Assembly: GCA_035281745.1 (NCBI GenBank)
Contig: DATEDI010000040.1
Location: forward strand, 62,001-126,000
Direction of reading: 5' to 3'
Length of the DNA stretch: 64,000 nt
Origin: 66-474 sp035281745
Lineage (GTDB): Bacteria; Pseudomonadota; Gammaproteobacteria; Xanthomonadales; Rhodanobacteraceae
Shown in pieces: positions 40,876 through 49,465 of the stretch (positions are counted from its first letter, which is position 1; each line of letters starts with the position of its first letter). The notes below the pieces were generated by a model, which saw only the letters and a list, made by a program, of their open reading frames with translations, did no database searches and had not been told where the DNA came from. The translations under genes and the position numbers were made by a program.

Positions 40876-43182
40876 TCAGCCGCGGGCGTCGCGCCTGCGG
40901 CCAGCGAGCGGCGAGCGGGGCTTGCCGGGTGCGTTCTGCGCCACGGCCGGGGACCTGGCAACCCACGTCGTGCCGCGCGCGCGCAGCAAACGCGCGAACG
41001 CACCGATCGGAAGTGCGCGGCAGAACAGCGGTCCCTGCGCGGCGTCGCAGCCCCGCTCGCGCAGGAATTCCAGTTGGCGCTCGGTTTCCACGCCGTCCGC
41101 AATGACCCGCCGACGCTGCATGCGCGCGGCATCGAGGATCGAGGACACCACCGATTCGTCATCGGGATCGCTGCCGATGTTGCGCACAAAGCTCTGGTCA
41201 ATCTTGATGGCGTCCACGGGCAATGCTCCGGCAAGCTCGGGCGCACTGTGCGCGTCGCCGGCGTGATCGGCCACCACGCGGCAGCCGGTTTTTCGCAGTG
41301 CGGCCACGGCGGTGGCCAATTCCGCGGACGGATTCGCCAGCACCCCTTCGGGCGTTTCCAGGTCCAGCACTTCGGGGTCCAGTTTTGCATCGCGACACGC
41401 CGCCTCGACCATCGCGGTCAGGTTCGGCTGCATCCATTGCAGCGCCGACAGGTTCACCGCCAGCCGCAGCGCCAGCTTGTGGCGACGGCGCCACGTCGCA
41501 ACATCGGCGCAGGCGCGACGCAATAGCCATTCCCCGATCGAAAGGATCTGTCCGGTTTCATCGGCCAGCGGCATGAAGAAGGCGGGACTCAACAGACCCA
41601 GCACCGGATGCTGCCATCGCACCGTGGCCTCGACGGCCACGATCTCCTCGGTGGCAAGGTCGATCTGCGGCTGGTAGTGAACGGAGAGCTCGCCGTTGGC
41701 CTCGGCTGCGCGCAAGCGCGACTCCATTTCTAGGCGCTGCCCGTGCGTATCGGCCGGCACGTCCGCGTACGCCTGCATGTTGTTGCGACCGCGCGCCTTG
41801 GCGCTGTACATCGCCATGTCGGCGTGTTTCACCAGTCCTTCGGCATCGGTGGCATCGTCGGGATAGATGCTGACGCCGATCGACGTCGTCACGTGCAATT
41901 CGGAACCGTCGTCCAGCACCAGCGGCGCCTGCATGCCCTTCAGGAGCTTGCCCGCCACCCGGTCGATGTCGCTGCGATCGTTGACGTGCCGGACGATCAC
42001 CGTGAATTCGTCGCCCGCATATCGGGCCACGGTATCGGACGCACGCACGGCATCGGTCAGGCGCCGCGCGCCCGCCACCAGCACCTGGTCGCCGACCGCG
42101 TGACCCAGCGAATCATTGATGCCCTTGAAGCGGTCCATGTCCACGAACAACACCGCGAAAACCTCGCCGGTGCGGCGCGCGTCGTGCAGGACAGATTTCA
42201 ACCGGTCGTTGAACAGTATCCGGTTGGGCAAGCCGGTCAGGCCATCCATCAGCGAGCGGCTGCGGCCGCGTTCGCGCTCGGCGCGCAATTCCAGCAGTGC
42301 GGCAAAGCGGGTTCCCAGGATTTCCAGCAATGGTTTCAGTGCTGTCGGCGATTCGGCGAACGGCTTTCGGGATGCACAGACCATCAGCCCCAACGCATTG
42401 CGGGCCATGTCGAACAGCGGCAACGCCGCGTACCACGCGCAGCCCGTCTCGTTGGCAAAAGCATCATCCGGCGGCGAAGCCACGATGCGAACGAAACCAT
42501 CGCCCGCCAGCGCCTGCTGCACGAACGGCTGCGCCAGCGGGTCCGACGCCCCCGGCCTGGAAAGCCGATCCATCCGCGCCAGCGGATGCAACGTATCGCC
42601 GGATGCATCGCGTTCGGCGATCACCATCAGATCCATGTCGAACGCCTGCATCGCACGCTGCACCAGCACCGGCAACCCGGCCGCATCGCGCGTCGGCTGC
42701 AACAACCCGGCGATCATCTGCAGCGTCGCGTTCGGATCGACCGGCAGCGGCTGCGGGGCGGCAACGGGTGCATTGCTGTGTGCGAGCGAAGGCGCCGGCG
42801 GCGCGGGGGCATCCAGCATTTCACGCACGCGCACGGCCGCTTCCGTCGCGTCCACCGGCGCGCGCAGCCATGCCTTCACGTTGCCGCAGGAAGACGGGCA
42901 TGCATGGCCGTCCTGCGCACCGAATTCCGCACCGAACAACCCGATCACCGGTACGTCGCCGAGTTCGCCGCACAAGATGCGCGATTGCGCGGGCGCATGC
43001 GCAAAATCCAGCACCGCGAGGATCGGGCGCGGCGAGCGCCTGAGCAACGCGCGCGCATGGATGGCATCGCGCGCACTGAGGATTTCGACGACCCGCATGC
43101 CGTCCAGCGCATCGAACAGGACGCGGCGATCCTCGCGCGAAGATGCCACCACCAGTACCGGGCGTTTTTCCTCTCGCATCAT
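40876..43182 (-). CDS. GGDEF/EAL domain protein with decayed EAL domain
   Basis: A 768-residue cytoplasmic signalling protein. The N-terminus (about 1-120) looks like a receiver domain without the usual phosphoacceptor pattern. A GAF-like region follows (about 145-300), then a GGDEF domain with motif AGDEF near residue 390 and an EAL domain from about 500. In the EAL domain the signature reads EAT, the DDFGTG segment is replaced by ADHAGD, and AEGVE reads ADGVE. KIDQSFV is kept. Phosphodiesterase activity is therefore doubtful, while AGDEF is compatible with diguanylate cyclase activity. It overlaps the gene before it and lies 106 bases before rpoE. Confidence 0.9.
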   Translation of the reverse strand: MMREEKRPVLVVASSREDRRVLFDALDGMRVVEILSARDAIHARALLRRSPRPILAVLDFAHAPAQSRILCGELGDVPVIGLFGAEFGAQDGHACPSSCGNVKAWLRAPVDATEAAVRVREMLDAPAPPAPSLAHSNAPVAAPQPLPVDPNATLQMIAGLLQPTRDAAGLPVLVQRAMQAFDMDLMVIAERDASGDTLHPLARMDRLSRPGASDPLAQPFVQQALAGDGFVRIVASPPDDAFANETGCAWYAALPLFDMARNALGLMVCASRKPFAESPTALKPLLEILGTRFAALLELRAERERGRSRSLMDGLTGLPNRILFNDRLKSVLHDARRTGEVFAVLFVDMDRFKGINDSLGHAVGDQVLVAGARRLTDAVRASDTVARYAGDEFTVIVRHVNDRSDIDRVAGKLLKGMQAPLVLDDGSELHVTTSIGVSIYPDDATDAEGLVKHADMAMYSAKARGRNNMQAYADVPADTHGQRLEMESRLRAAEANGELSVHYQPQIDLATEEIVAVEATVRWQHPVLGLLSPAFFMPLADETGQILSIGEWLLRRACADVATWRRRHKLALRLAVNLSALQWMQPNLTAMVEAACRDAKLDPEVLDLETPEGVLANPSAELATAVAALRKTGCRVVADHAGDAHSAPELAGALPVDAIKIDQSFVRNIGSDPDDESVVSSILDAARMQRRRVIADGVETERQLEFLRERGCDAAQGPLFCRALPIGAFARLLRARGTTWVARSPAVAQNAPGKPRSPLAGRRRDARG

Positions 43183-43682
43183 TGCGCCCACGCCCACGCG
43201 CCCTGCCGCAGCCGCAATGGCGGAACAGCCGGACTGCCCCAGGCAAGCTCGCGAGCGGGCAGCGAAGGCGGCAAATCCGCGAGCGTACCCGGCAACACCA
43301 AACGTGCCGACTGGCGCGGATCGATTCCGGTGATCCGGCGCAGCAAGGCTACGAGATCCGGACCCCACGCCCGCGGGGATTCGTCCAGAAAATACACGCC
43401 GAAGTGCGGGTTGCGTTCGACAAAACGCAACACGTCGGCCGGACGCACCACACCGGGCACCGTTTCGTCGCGACCGCGCAATCGCCACAAACCGGCGTGT
43501 CGGCGCCAGACGTACACCGCCTTGCCGGTTCGCTGCGCAATGCGCCTCAGCGCATTCGTCACCGCTGCGGTATCGTCGCAGCGCAATGCCACCACCACAC
43601 TCTCCGCCGCAAGGATGCGGTCCAGCAGGTTGTTTTCGACTTCCTGTGTTGACGATTCCATATCGGCCATGTATCCCTTCAC
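43179..43682 (-). CDS. Hypothetical protein coupled to the GGDEF/EAL gene
   Basis: A 167-residue soluble alpha/beta protein. The layout (LDRILAAESVVVALRCDDTA, KAVYVWRRHAGLWRLRG, HFGVYFLDESPRAW, RLVLPGTLADLPPSLP) resembles the N-terminal domain that precedes the ATPase module in Ycf46-type AAA+ proteins. No Walker motifs follow, so it would be a stand-alone version of that domain. It overlaps the start of the GGDEF/EAL gene by four bases, which suggests a joint function. Several ATGs near the start (43682, 43670, 43661) are possible. The family assignment is tentative. Confidence 0.6.
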   Translation of the reverse strand: MKGYMADMESSTQEVENNLLDRILAAESVVVALRCDDTAAVTNALRRIAQRTGKAVYVWRRHAGLWRLRGRDETVPGVVRPADVLRFVERNPHFGVYFLDESPRAWGPDLVALLRRITGIDPRQSARLVLPGTLADLPPSLPARELAWGSPAVPPLRLRQGAWAWAQ

Positions 43683-43748
43683 CCGACGTTGACCGCGATC
43701 CCTGCGCGATCAATCATGATGCGCAAACAGCGACTGCAGGATTGAGAA

Positions 43749-45806
43749 GTGTTCGACGGTTTGCGATTCAGCCATTGGCATGCCTCGATGGGCGCGAATG
43801 GCGTCCTCGTGCTGTGCCTAGATCGTGCCGGCAGCGGCGTGAACGCACTGTCACGATCGTTGCTGGACGAACTGGACAGCATGCTGGAACGCATCGCGAT
43901 CGAATGCCCCGCCGCGGTCGTGATCCATTCAGGCAAACCATCCGGGTTCGCGGTCGGCGCCGACCTCAAGGAATTCGAAAGCTACGATCGAAAAGGCACC
44001 GTACGCGAGGAAATCGAGCACGGCCAGCGCGTGTTCGAGCGTCTCGCGCGCCTGCCGATGCCGACCGTGGCCGCGATCCACGGCACCTGCATGGGCGGCG
44101 GCACCGAACTCGCACTGGCGTGCCGGATGCGCATCGCCGCACGTGCGCCGGAAACCCGCATCGCGCTGCCGGAAGTGCAACTCGGCATCCATCCGGGCTG
44201 GGGCGGCAGCGCGCGCCTGCCGCGCCTGATCGGTGCGCCCAAGGCACTTGCGATGATGTTGACCGGGCGCGCGGCATCCGCCGAGCGCGCGCTCGCGGAA
44301 GGTCTGGTCGATCGCCTCGCTGCGCCCGCTGCGTTGCTCGACGAGGCCCACAAGTTGGCGTTGCGCCCGATCACGCGGCCATTCGCGCAACGCGCGCTGG
44401 CGTGGTTCAGCAACTGCTGGCCCGCGCGGCAAATCCTTGCGCCGATCGTGCGCAAGCAGACCGCGGCGAAGGCTGCGCCCAAGCACTATCCCGCACCGTT
44501 CGCATTGATCGAAGTGTGGCGGCGCGGCGGCGGCGACATTGCGCAGCGACTCAAGCTGGAAGCACGTTCGGTAGCAAAGCTCGCGGGTACGCCCACGGCG
44601 CACAATCTGATCCGGATATTCTTCCTGCGCGAACGCATGCGGGGACTCGCAGGCGACACCGCCCACGGCGTCCAGCATGTGCACGTGATCGGGGCCGGCG
44701 TGATGGGCGGCGACATCGCCGCATGGACCGCCTTGCGCGGTTTCGAGGTGACGCTGCAGGACCGCGAGATGAAGTTCGTGGAACCGGCGCTGGTGCGTGC
44801 GCGCAAATTGTTCGAGAAGAAACTCAAAACCCGCGAACGTATCGCGCCGGTGGAGGCGCGCCTGACGCCGGATGTCGAAGGTGCGGGCGTCGCGTCATCG
44901 CAACTCGCGATCGAGGCGATCTACGAGAATCCCGAAGCGAAGGAAGCCGTGTATCGCGAAATCGAACCAAGAATTGCGGACGACGCATTGATCGCCACCA
45001 ACACGTCGTCGATTCCGCTGAACGAACTGCGCGGCGCGGTCGTCGAACCACGGCGGTTCCTCGGACTGCACTTCTTCAATCCGGTCGCGCAGATGCCGCT
45101 GGTGGAAGTGGTGCGTCATGACGCGCTCGACCCGACGCTGGAAAAACGCGCATGGGCGTGGGTGAAGGCCATCGGCAAGCTGCCGCTGCCGGTGCTCGGC
45201 ACGCCGGGATTCCTGGTCAACCGCATTCTTGTGCCCTACCTGCTGGAAGCAGTGCGCTGCCATACCGAAGGCATTCCCGATCCGGCGATCGACCGCGCAG
45301 GCAAACGCTTCGGCATGCCGATGGGCCCGATTGAATTGATCGACACCGTGGGGCTGGACGTCGCGCTTTCCGTCGGCAAGGAACTCGGCCCGTTCCTCAA
45401 CCTCGAACTGCCCGCCGGCATCGCCGACAAGGTCGAAGGCGGCAAGCGCGGCAAGAAGGATGGCGCAGGTTTCTACGTGTGGAAGGATGGCAAGCCGGAG
45501 AAACCGAACGTGGATTCGAACTATCGCGCGCCGGACGACCTGGAAGATCGCCTGATCCTGCCGATGCTCAACGAAGCCGTGGCCTGCCTGCACGACGGCG
45601 TGGTCGCGGACGCCGACTTGCTCGATGCGGGCGTGATCTTCGGCACCGGTTTCGCGCCGTTCCGCGGCGGCCCGATCCAGTACGTCCGCGCGACCGGCGC
45701 GGGTGTGCTGCGCGAGCGACTCGAAGCGTTGGCGCACACCCACGGCGCGCGCTTCGCACCAAAACAGGGATGGTTCAATCCCGCGCTGGCGGCCGAATCA
45801 CACTGA
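43749..45806 (+). CDS. Bifunctional enoyl-CoA hydratase/3-hydroxyacyl-CoA dehydrogenase (FadB/FadJ-like)
   Basis: A 685-residue trifunctional-type beta-oxidation protein. The N-terminal crotonase domain (about 1-190) has FAVGADLKEFES, HGTCMGGGTELALACRMR and ALPEVQLGIHPGWGG. The NAD-binding domain begins at VIGAGVMGGDIAAW near residue 317. The dehydrogenase catalytic region has NTSSIPLNEL, GLHFFNPVAQMPLVE and MGPIELIDTVGLD. It hydrates enoyl-CoA and oxidises the resulting 3-hydroxyacyl-CoA. No thiolase gene follows, which is more like a FadJ-type or lone copy. The start is a GTG with a weak ribosome site. Confidence 0.93.
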   Translation: MFDGLRFSHWHASMGANGVLVLCLDRAGSGVNALSRSLLDELDSMLERIAIECPAAVVIHSGKPSGFAVGADLKEFESYDRKGTVREEIEHGQRVFERLARLPMPTVAAIHGTCMGGGTELALACRMRIAARAPETRIALPEVQLGIHPGWGGSARLPRLIGAPKALAMMLTGRAASAERALAEGLVDRLAAPAALLDEAHKLALRPITRPFAQRALAWFSNCWPARQILAPIVRKQTAAKAAPKHYPAPFALIEVWRRGGGDIAQRLKLEARSVAKLAGTPTAHNLIRIFFLRERMRGLAGDTAHGVQHVHVIGAGVMGGDIAAWTALRGFEVTLQDREMKFVEPALVRARKLFEKKLKTRERIAPVEARLTPDVEGAGVASSQLAIEAIYENPEAKEAVYREIEPRIADDALIATNTSSIPLNELRGAVVEPRRFLGLHFFNPVAQMPLVEVVRHDALDPTLEKRAWAWVKAIGKLPLPVLGTPGFLVNRILVPYLLEAVRCHTEGIPDPAIDRAGKRFGMPMGPIELIDTVGLDVALSVGKELGPFLNLELPAGIADKVEGGKRGKKDGAGFYVWKDGKPEKPNVDSNYRAPDDLEDRLILPMLNEAVACLHDGVVADADLLDAGVIFGTGFAPFRGGPIQYVRATGAGVLRERLEALAHTHGARFAPKQGWFNPALAAESH

Positions 45807-45955
45807 AGGGCGTCTCCGCAACCAGATAACGGCGGGATTATTCGCATCGCCCACGATGCTCGCCGCTCGCTTGAGGTCAGGGTCCGTCTGCGGTGGTTCA
45901 AATTCGCTCCCGACGAATTTGTCGCTGCGCTCCCACCCCTGGCGACCGATGCTCG

Positions 45956-46474
45956 TCACCACATCAAATCGTCGGGGACACCATCGTCGTTCGCTGGCGC
46001 ATCCGGGTCGACCAGCAAGCCCACGGCTTCCGGCGCGATGGTCTGGGTCTCGAGGGCCACGTCGCGAAGTACGAGCACCGCACGTCCATTCTGCATCACG
46101 ACGCCCAGTTCTCCGGCGTTGATCGACCGCAATTGATCAGGCGTGACGTAAACGCGGCGAATCTTGCCGGCGAATTCGAAGTTGCGAACCTGCTCGGCGT
46201 CCTCGCGATTCAGCGCCTTGCCGGCCAACAGCGCCTGCAGCTTGCGCTTGCGTTCCTTTTTCGCGGCGGCCTTTTCGCGCGCTTCGCGTTCGGCCGCCGC
46301 GCGCTCAGAACGATCGGCCTGCGCGCGTAACACGAAGGCCTTGGCAAGGTCGGGCTCGACCGGTTCGCGGGGTTTGCGCGGCTCCGGTTTGTGGCGGACG
46401 TGTTGTTTCGGTTTGGCCGGCGGTGAAGGCTTGAATCCGGCCTTCAGCAACTGATCGCGCAGGGATTCACTCAT
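45956..46474 (-). CDS. DUF2058 family protein (YaiL-like)
   Basis: A 172-residue DUF2058 protein of unknown function. It has a basic Pro/Lys-rich N-terminus (SESLRDQLLKAGF, then KPKQHVRHKPEPRKPREP), a charged coiled coil (about 48-90, ERAAAEREAREKAAAKKERK) and a compact C-terminal domain with YVTPDQLRSINAGELGVV. The ATG at the MSESL N-terminus typical of the family is chosen over one two codons upstream. The convergent fadB-like gene ends 149 bases away; a CAAATTCG palindrome at 45899-45921 lies in that gap. Confidence 0.87.
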   Translation of the reverse strand: MSESLRDQLLKAGFKPSPPAKPKQHVRHKPEPRKPREPVEPDLAKAFVLRAQADRSERAAAEREAREKAAAKKERKRKLQALLAGKALNREDAEQVRNFEFAGKIRRVYVTPDQLRSINAGELGVVMQNGRAVLVLRDVALETQTIAPEAVGLLVDPDAPANDDGVPDDLMW

Positions 46475-46503
46475 GAGCAACGAATGGTGTTCTTGTTGAC
46501 CGG

Positions 46504-46536
46504 GTGTTGGGCTTCGCGTTGCTCAGCCCAACCTAC
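46504..46536. repeat. TTGGGCT stem-loop repeat near DUF2058
   Basis: TTGGGCT and AGCCCAACCTAC are separated by 11 bases, forming a short stem-loop of the TAGGTTGGGCTG family. Here it is upstream of DUF2058 and not at a stop codon. Confidence 0.65.
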
Positions 46537-46572
46537 ATGCCGCTTCGAGCGAGATATTGTCCACGCTCGATT

Positions 46573-46730
46573 CGAAGCGGCTGTTTGGTGAGAAGTCAGG
46601 CCATGGATGGCCGTTCTGGTGCTTCAAATCTTCGTCCCTTCCACGAGTGTGAACACATCCAACGATGCCGCGATCACGGATAACCGCACTGCTTTCTCCA
46701 AAGTCAGGCCATGGATGGCCGATCTGATGC
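46573..46730 (+). repeat. Two CAGGCCATGG dispersed repeats in tandem, copies D and E
   Basis: Copy D (46573-46622) and copy E (46694-46730) both contain AAGTCAGGCCATGGATGGCC or the same preceded by GA, followed by TTCTGGTGC or ATCTGATGC. Similarity continues after each copy (ATCACGGATAACCGCAC versus ATCACGGACGATTGCAC), so the interval looks like a 110-base tandem duplication. The rest of this 321-base gap between slyX and DUF2058 shows nothing else. Confidence 0.75.
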
Positions 46731-46795
46731 TTGGGAGCCATGCATCCAACCAGACACGGCGAGGATCAGCGAAGCAGCAATCACGGACGATTGCA

Positions 46796-47011
46796 CTAAT
46801 AATGCGGAGGCGGCGGTTCGTCCTGCACGTTGTCGGCCAGACTGGTGCGCAGCGACGCCAGTTCGCGACGCATTTCGGCCAGCGCGTTTTCGAGTTGCAG
46901 CAATCGGCGCGTCTGCTGCGCCTCGCCATCGTTCAACGAAGCGACCGCGTCATCGAGGAAGGTCAACTTCAATTCGAGCTCGTTCATCCGCTCGTCGTTC
47001 GGTGTGCCCAT
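46796..47011 (-). CDS. slyX: SlyX family protein
   Basis: A 71-residue coiled-coil protein of the SlyX family, function unknown. The heptad region is ELKLTFLDDAVASLNDGE, then QQTRRLLQLENALAEMRREL. The C-terminus DEPPPPHY is the family signature. The start could be here or at the ATG eight codons in (MNELELKL). Either way the gene begins inside the 3' end of ugd, overlapping by 62 or 38 bases in another frame. Confidence 0.88.
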   Translation of the reverse strand: MGTPNDERMNELELKLTFLDDAVASLNDGEAQQTRRLLQLENALAEMRRELASLRTSLADNVQDEPPPPHY

Positions 47012-48368
47012 CGTCGTTCATGCCTTTTTTTGCCGCAGCGGCACTGCGCCCGCGGCCGATGCCGTAGTAAGCGAGCCCCGCGGATTCAACCATGGGCGGA
47101 TCGTACAGGTTGCGACCGTCGAAAATCACCGGGGTTTTCAACATCGACTTGATCCGCGCGAAATCGGGGCTGCGGAATACCTTCCATTCGGTCACCACCG
47201 CCAGCGCATCGGCGCCTTCCAGCGCCGCCCACGGATCCTCGCACAACACCAGGTCATCGCGCTGCCCATAGATGCGCGCGGTTTCGCCGCGTGCCTGCGG
47301 ATCGTAGGCACGCACCTTGGCGCCGGCCTGCCACAGGGCTTCCATCAGCACGCGACTTGGCGCTTCGCGCATGTCGTCGGTGTTGGGCTTGAAAGCGAGG
47401 CCCCACAACGCGATGGTGGTGCCCGACAGGTTGCCGCCGAAATGGCGCGTCAGCAGTTCGAACAACCTGCGTTTCTGATCGCGATTCACCGCTTCCACCG
47501 CACCGAGCAGGCGCGCCTTGTAGCCGTTCGAATGCGCGGTGCGTTCCAGCGCCTGCACATCCTTCGGGAAGCACGAACCGCCGTAGCCGGTGCCGGGATA
47601 GATGAAGCTGTAGCCGATGCGCGGATCGGAACCGATGCCGTGGCGCACCATTTCGACGTCCGCGCCGACGTGTTCGGCGATGTTGGCGATTTCGTTCATG
47701 AAACTGATCTTGGTGGCCAGCATCGCGTTGGCCGCGTACTTGGTCAGCTCCGCGGAACGTTCGTCCATTACCACGATGCGGTCGTGGTTGCGGTTGAACG
47801 GCGCGTACAGCGATTTCAGCAGATCGATCGCGCGCGACGAGGACGAACCGATCACGATGCGGTCGGGCTTCATGCAGTCGTCGACCGCATTGCCCTCTTT
47901 CAGGAACTCGGGATTGGAGACCACGTCGAAGGCGATTTCCACGCCACGCTTGGTCAACGCCGCGTCGATCTCGGCGCGAACCCGGTCCGCGGTGCCGACC
48001 GGCACCGTGGATTTGTCCACCACCACGGCGTAGCCGGTGAGGTTTTCGCCGATGCTTCGCGCCACCGCCAGCACGTATTTGAGATCGGCGCTGCCGTCCT
48101 CGTCGGGTGGCGTGCCGACCGCGATGAAAATCGTGTCGCCGTGCGCGACCGCCGCTTTGGCATCGGTGCTGAAGGCCAGCCGGCCGGCTTCGTAATTGCG
48201 CTTGACCAGCGATTCCAGGCCCGGCTCGAAGATCGGGATTTCGCCGCGCTCCAACCGCGCGATCTTGTCCGCGTCCACGTCCACGCACAGCACGTGGTTG
48301 CCCATTTCGGCAAGACAGGTTCCGGTGACGAGGCCAACGTAGCCCGTTCCGAAAATGGTCACTTTCAT
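46950..48368 (-). CDS. ugd: UDP-glucose 6-dehydrogenase
   Basis: A 472-residue cytoplasmic enzyme that oxidises UDP-glucose to UDP-glucuronate with two NAD, supplying polysaccharide or lipid A modification. The N-terminal Rossmann fold starts MKVTIFGTGYVGLVTGTCLA. The motif NPEFLKEGNAVDD and the catalytic-cysteine motif GTGYGGSCFPKD (near residue 258) are intact. ALWGLAFKPNTDDMREAPS opens the C-terminal domain. The last 25 or so residues (NDDGHTERRADERARIEVD) go beyond the usual YGIGRG ending and are read through the start of slyX. Confidence 0.95.
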   Translation of the reverse strand: MKVTIFGTGYVGLVTGTCLAEMGNHVLCVDVDADKIARLERGEIPIFEPGLESLVKRNYEAGRLAFSTDAKAAVAHGDTIFIAVGTPPDEDGSADLKYVLAVARSIGENLTGYAVVVDKSTVPVGTADRVRAEIDAALTKRGVEIAFDVVSNPEFLKEGNAVDDCMKPDRIVIGSSSSRAIDLLKSLYAPFNRNHDRIVVMDERSAELTKYAANAMLATKISFMNEIANIAEHVGADVEMVRHGIGSDPRIGYSFIYPGTGYGGSCFPKDVQALERTAHSNGYKARLLGAVEAVNRDQKRRLFELLTRHFGGNLSGTTIALWGLAFKPNTDDMREAPSRVLMEALWQAGAKVRAYDPQARGETARIYGQRDDLVLCEDPWAALEGADALAVVTEWKVFRSPDFARIKSMLKTPVIFDGRNLYDPPMVESAGLAYYGIGRGRSAAAAKKGMNDDGHTERRADERARIEVDLPR

Positions 48369-48432
48369 GCGTGCATCCTGGCAAAAGGTGCGATTTTAAC
48401 AGCCGGAGGTGGCGGGCCGGTGAACGGAAACG

Positions 48433-48515
48433 GGGGTCAGAGTGCACTTTCCAGAACTTTCCCGTGCACGGCATCACCGTGCTGTCTCGGCGACCGGAAA
48501 GTGCACTCTGACCCC
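48433..48515. repeat. GGGGTCAGAGT palindromic (REP-like) element, copy 2
   Basis: GGGGTCAGAGTGCACTTTCC and its exact reverse complement bound an 83-base element between ugd and rluC. It lies 5 bases after the rluC stop codon and 64 bases before the ugd start. It shares its ends with 25333-25406. Confidence 0.85.
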
Positions 48516-48520
48516 TGCCT

Positions 48521-49465
48521 TCACAGCCGGTCCAGCACTGCGCGCAAGTCATCCGGCAGCGGCGCGGAAAAACTGTAGACCTGCTCGCCCAATTCGAACT
48601 CGAAACGCGCCGCGTGCAGGAACATGCGTTTCAACCCGAGCTTGGCGAAGCGCTTGTTGGCCTCGCGCTCGCCGTACTTCGGATCGCCCGCCAGCGGATA
48701 CCCCGCGTGCGCGGCGTGCACGCGGATCTGGTGGGTGCGGCCGGTGGCGAGCGTCGCCTCGACCAGACTGCAATCCGGGTAATGCTCGATCTCGCGGAAG
48801 AACGTGAGCGCCGGCTTGCCGTCCTCGTCCACCCGCACCATGCGCTCGCCGCCCGACAGCACCGATTTTCGCAGCGGCGCGTTGACATCGAACTTCACGC
48901 GACGCAGCTTGCCGGTCATCAGGCACAGATATTGTTTCTTGGTTTCGCCGGACCGGATCAGATCCTGCACGCCGGTCAGCCCACGCCGACTGCGCGCGAG
49001 CACCAGCACGCCGGAGGTATCCCGATCCAGCCGATGCGCCAATTCCAGGTGATCCTGCGGCCGCGCCGCCCGCAGCAGCTCGATGGCGCCAAACGTGATC
49101 CCGCTGCCGCCGTGGCTGGCGATGCCCGCCGGCTTGTCGATGACCAGGAAATCCTTGTCCTCGAAAATCACGGCCCGGCGGATCTCGTCCAGCATCGCGG
49201 CGGGGGGTGTGCCGGGCTCGGCGCGTTCAGGCATCCGCACCGGTGGAATCCGCAGCTGATCGCCCGCGACGAGCCGCCTATCGGGCTTTGCGCGCTTGCC
49301 GTTCACGCGCACCTGTCCGGTCCGCAGCAACCGGTAAATATGCGTCTTCGGCACCCCCTTCAACAGCGTCGCCAAGCAGTTGTCGATGCGCTGGCCATCG
49401 CGCTCGGGGCCGACCTCAACGGTTCGCACCGAGCTGAAGTCCTTGGCCGAAGTTGCCGTCCCCAT
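48521..49465 (-). CDS. rluC: 23S rRNA pseudouridine synthase RluC (positions 955/2504/2580 type)
   Basis: A 314-residue RluA-family pseudouridine synthase. An N-terminal S4 domain (about 30-90, GQRIDNCLATLLKGVPKTHI) is followed by the catalytic domain with HRLDRDTSGVLVLARS near residue 140, containing the catalytic Asp. FATGRTHQIRVH-like ATLATGRTHQIRVHAAHAG lies near 240. The gene is divergent from rne, the conserved arrangement in gammaproteobacteria, which supports RluC over RluD. The ATG MGTATSAKDF is chosen; the frame upstream crosses the rne leader. Confidence 0.93.
   Translation of the reverse strand: MGTATSAKDFSSVRTVEVGPERDGQRIDNCLATLLKGVPKTHIYRLLRTGQVRVNGKRAKPDRRLVAGDQLRIPPVRMPERAEPGTPPAAMLDEIRRAVIFEDKDFLVIDKPAGIASHGGSGITFGAIELLRAARPQDHLELAHRLDRDTSGVLVLARSRRGLTGVQDLIRSGETKKQYLCLMTGKLRRVKFDVNAPLRKSVLSGGERMVRVDEDGKPALTFFREIEHYPDCSLVEATLATGRTHQIRVHAAHAGYPLAGDPKYGEREANKRFAKLGLKRMFLHAARFEFELGEQVYSFSAPLPDDLRAVLDRL

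Noticed and set aside
45880..45925. tRNA-like T-arm (GGTTCAAATTCG) near a CAAATTCG palindrome
   Set aside because: No anticodon arm, D arm or acceptor stem can be built around it; the palindrome explains the resemblance.
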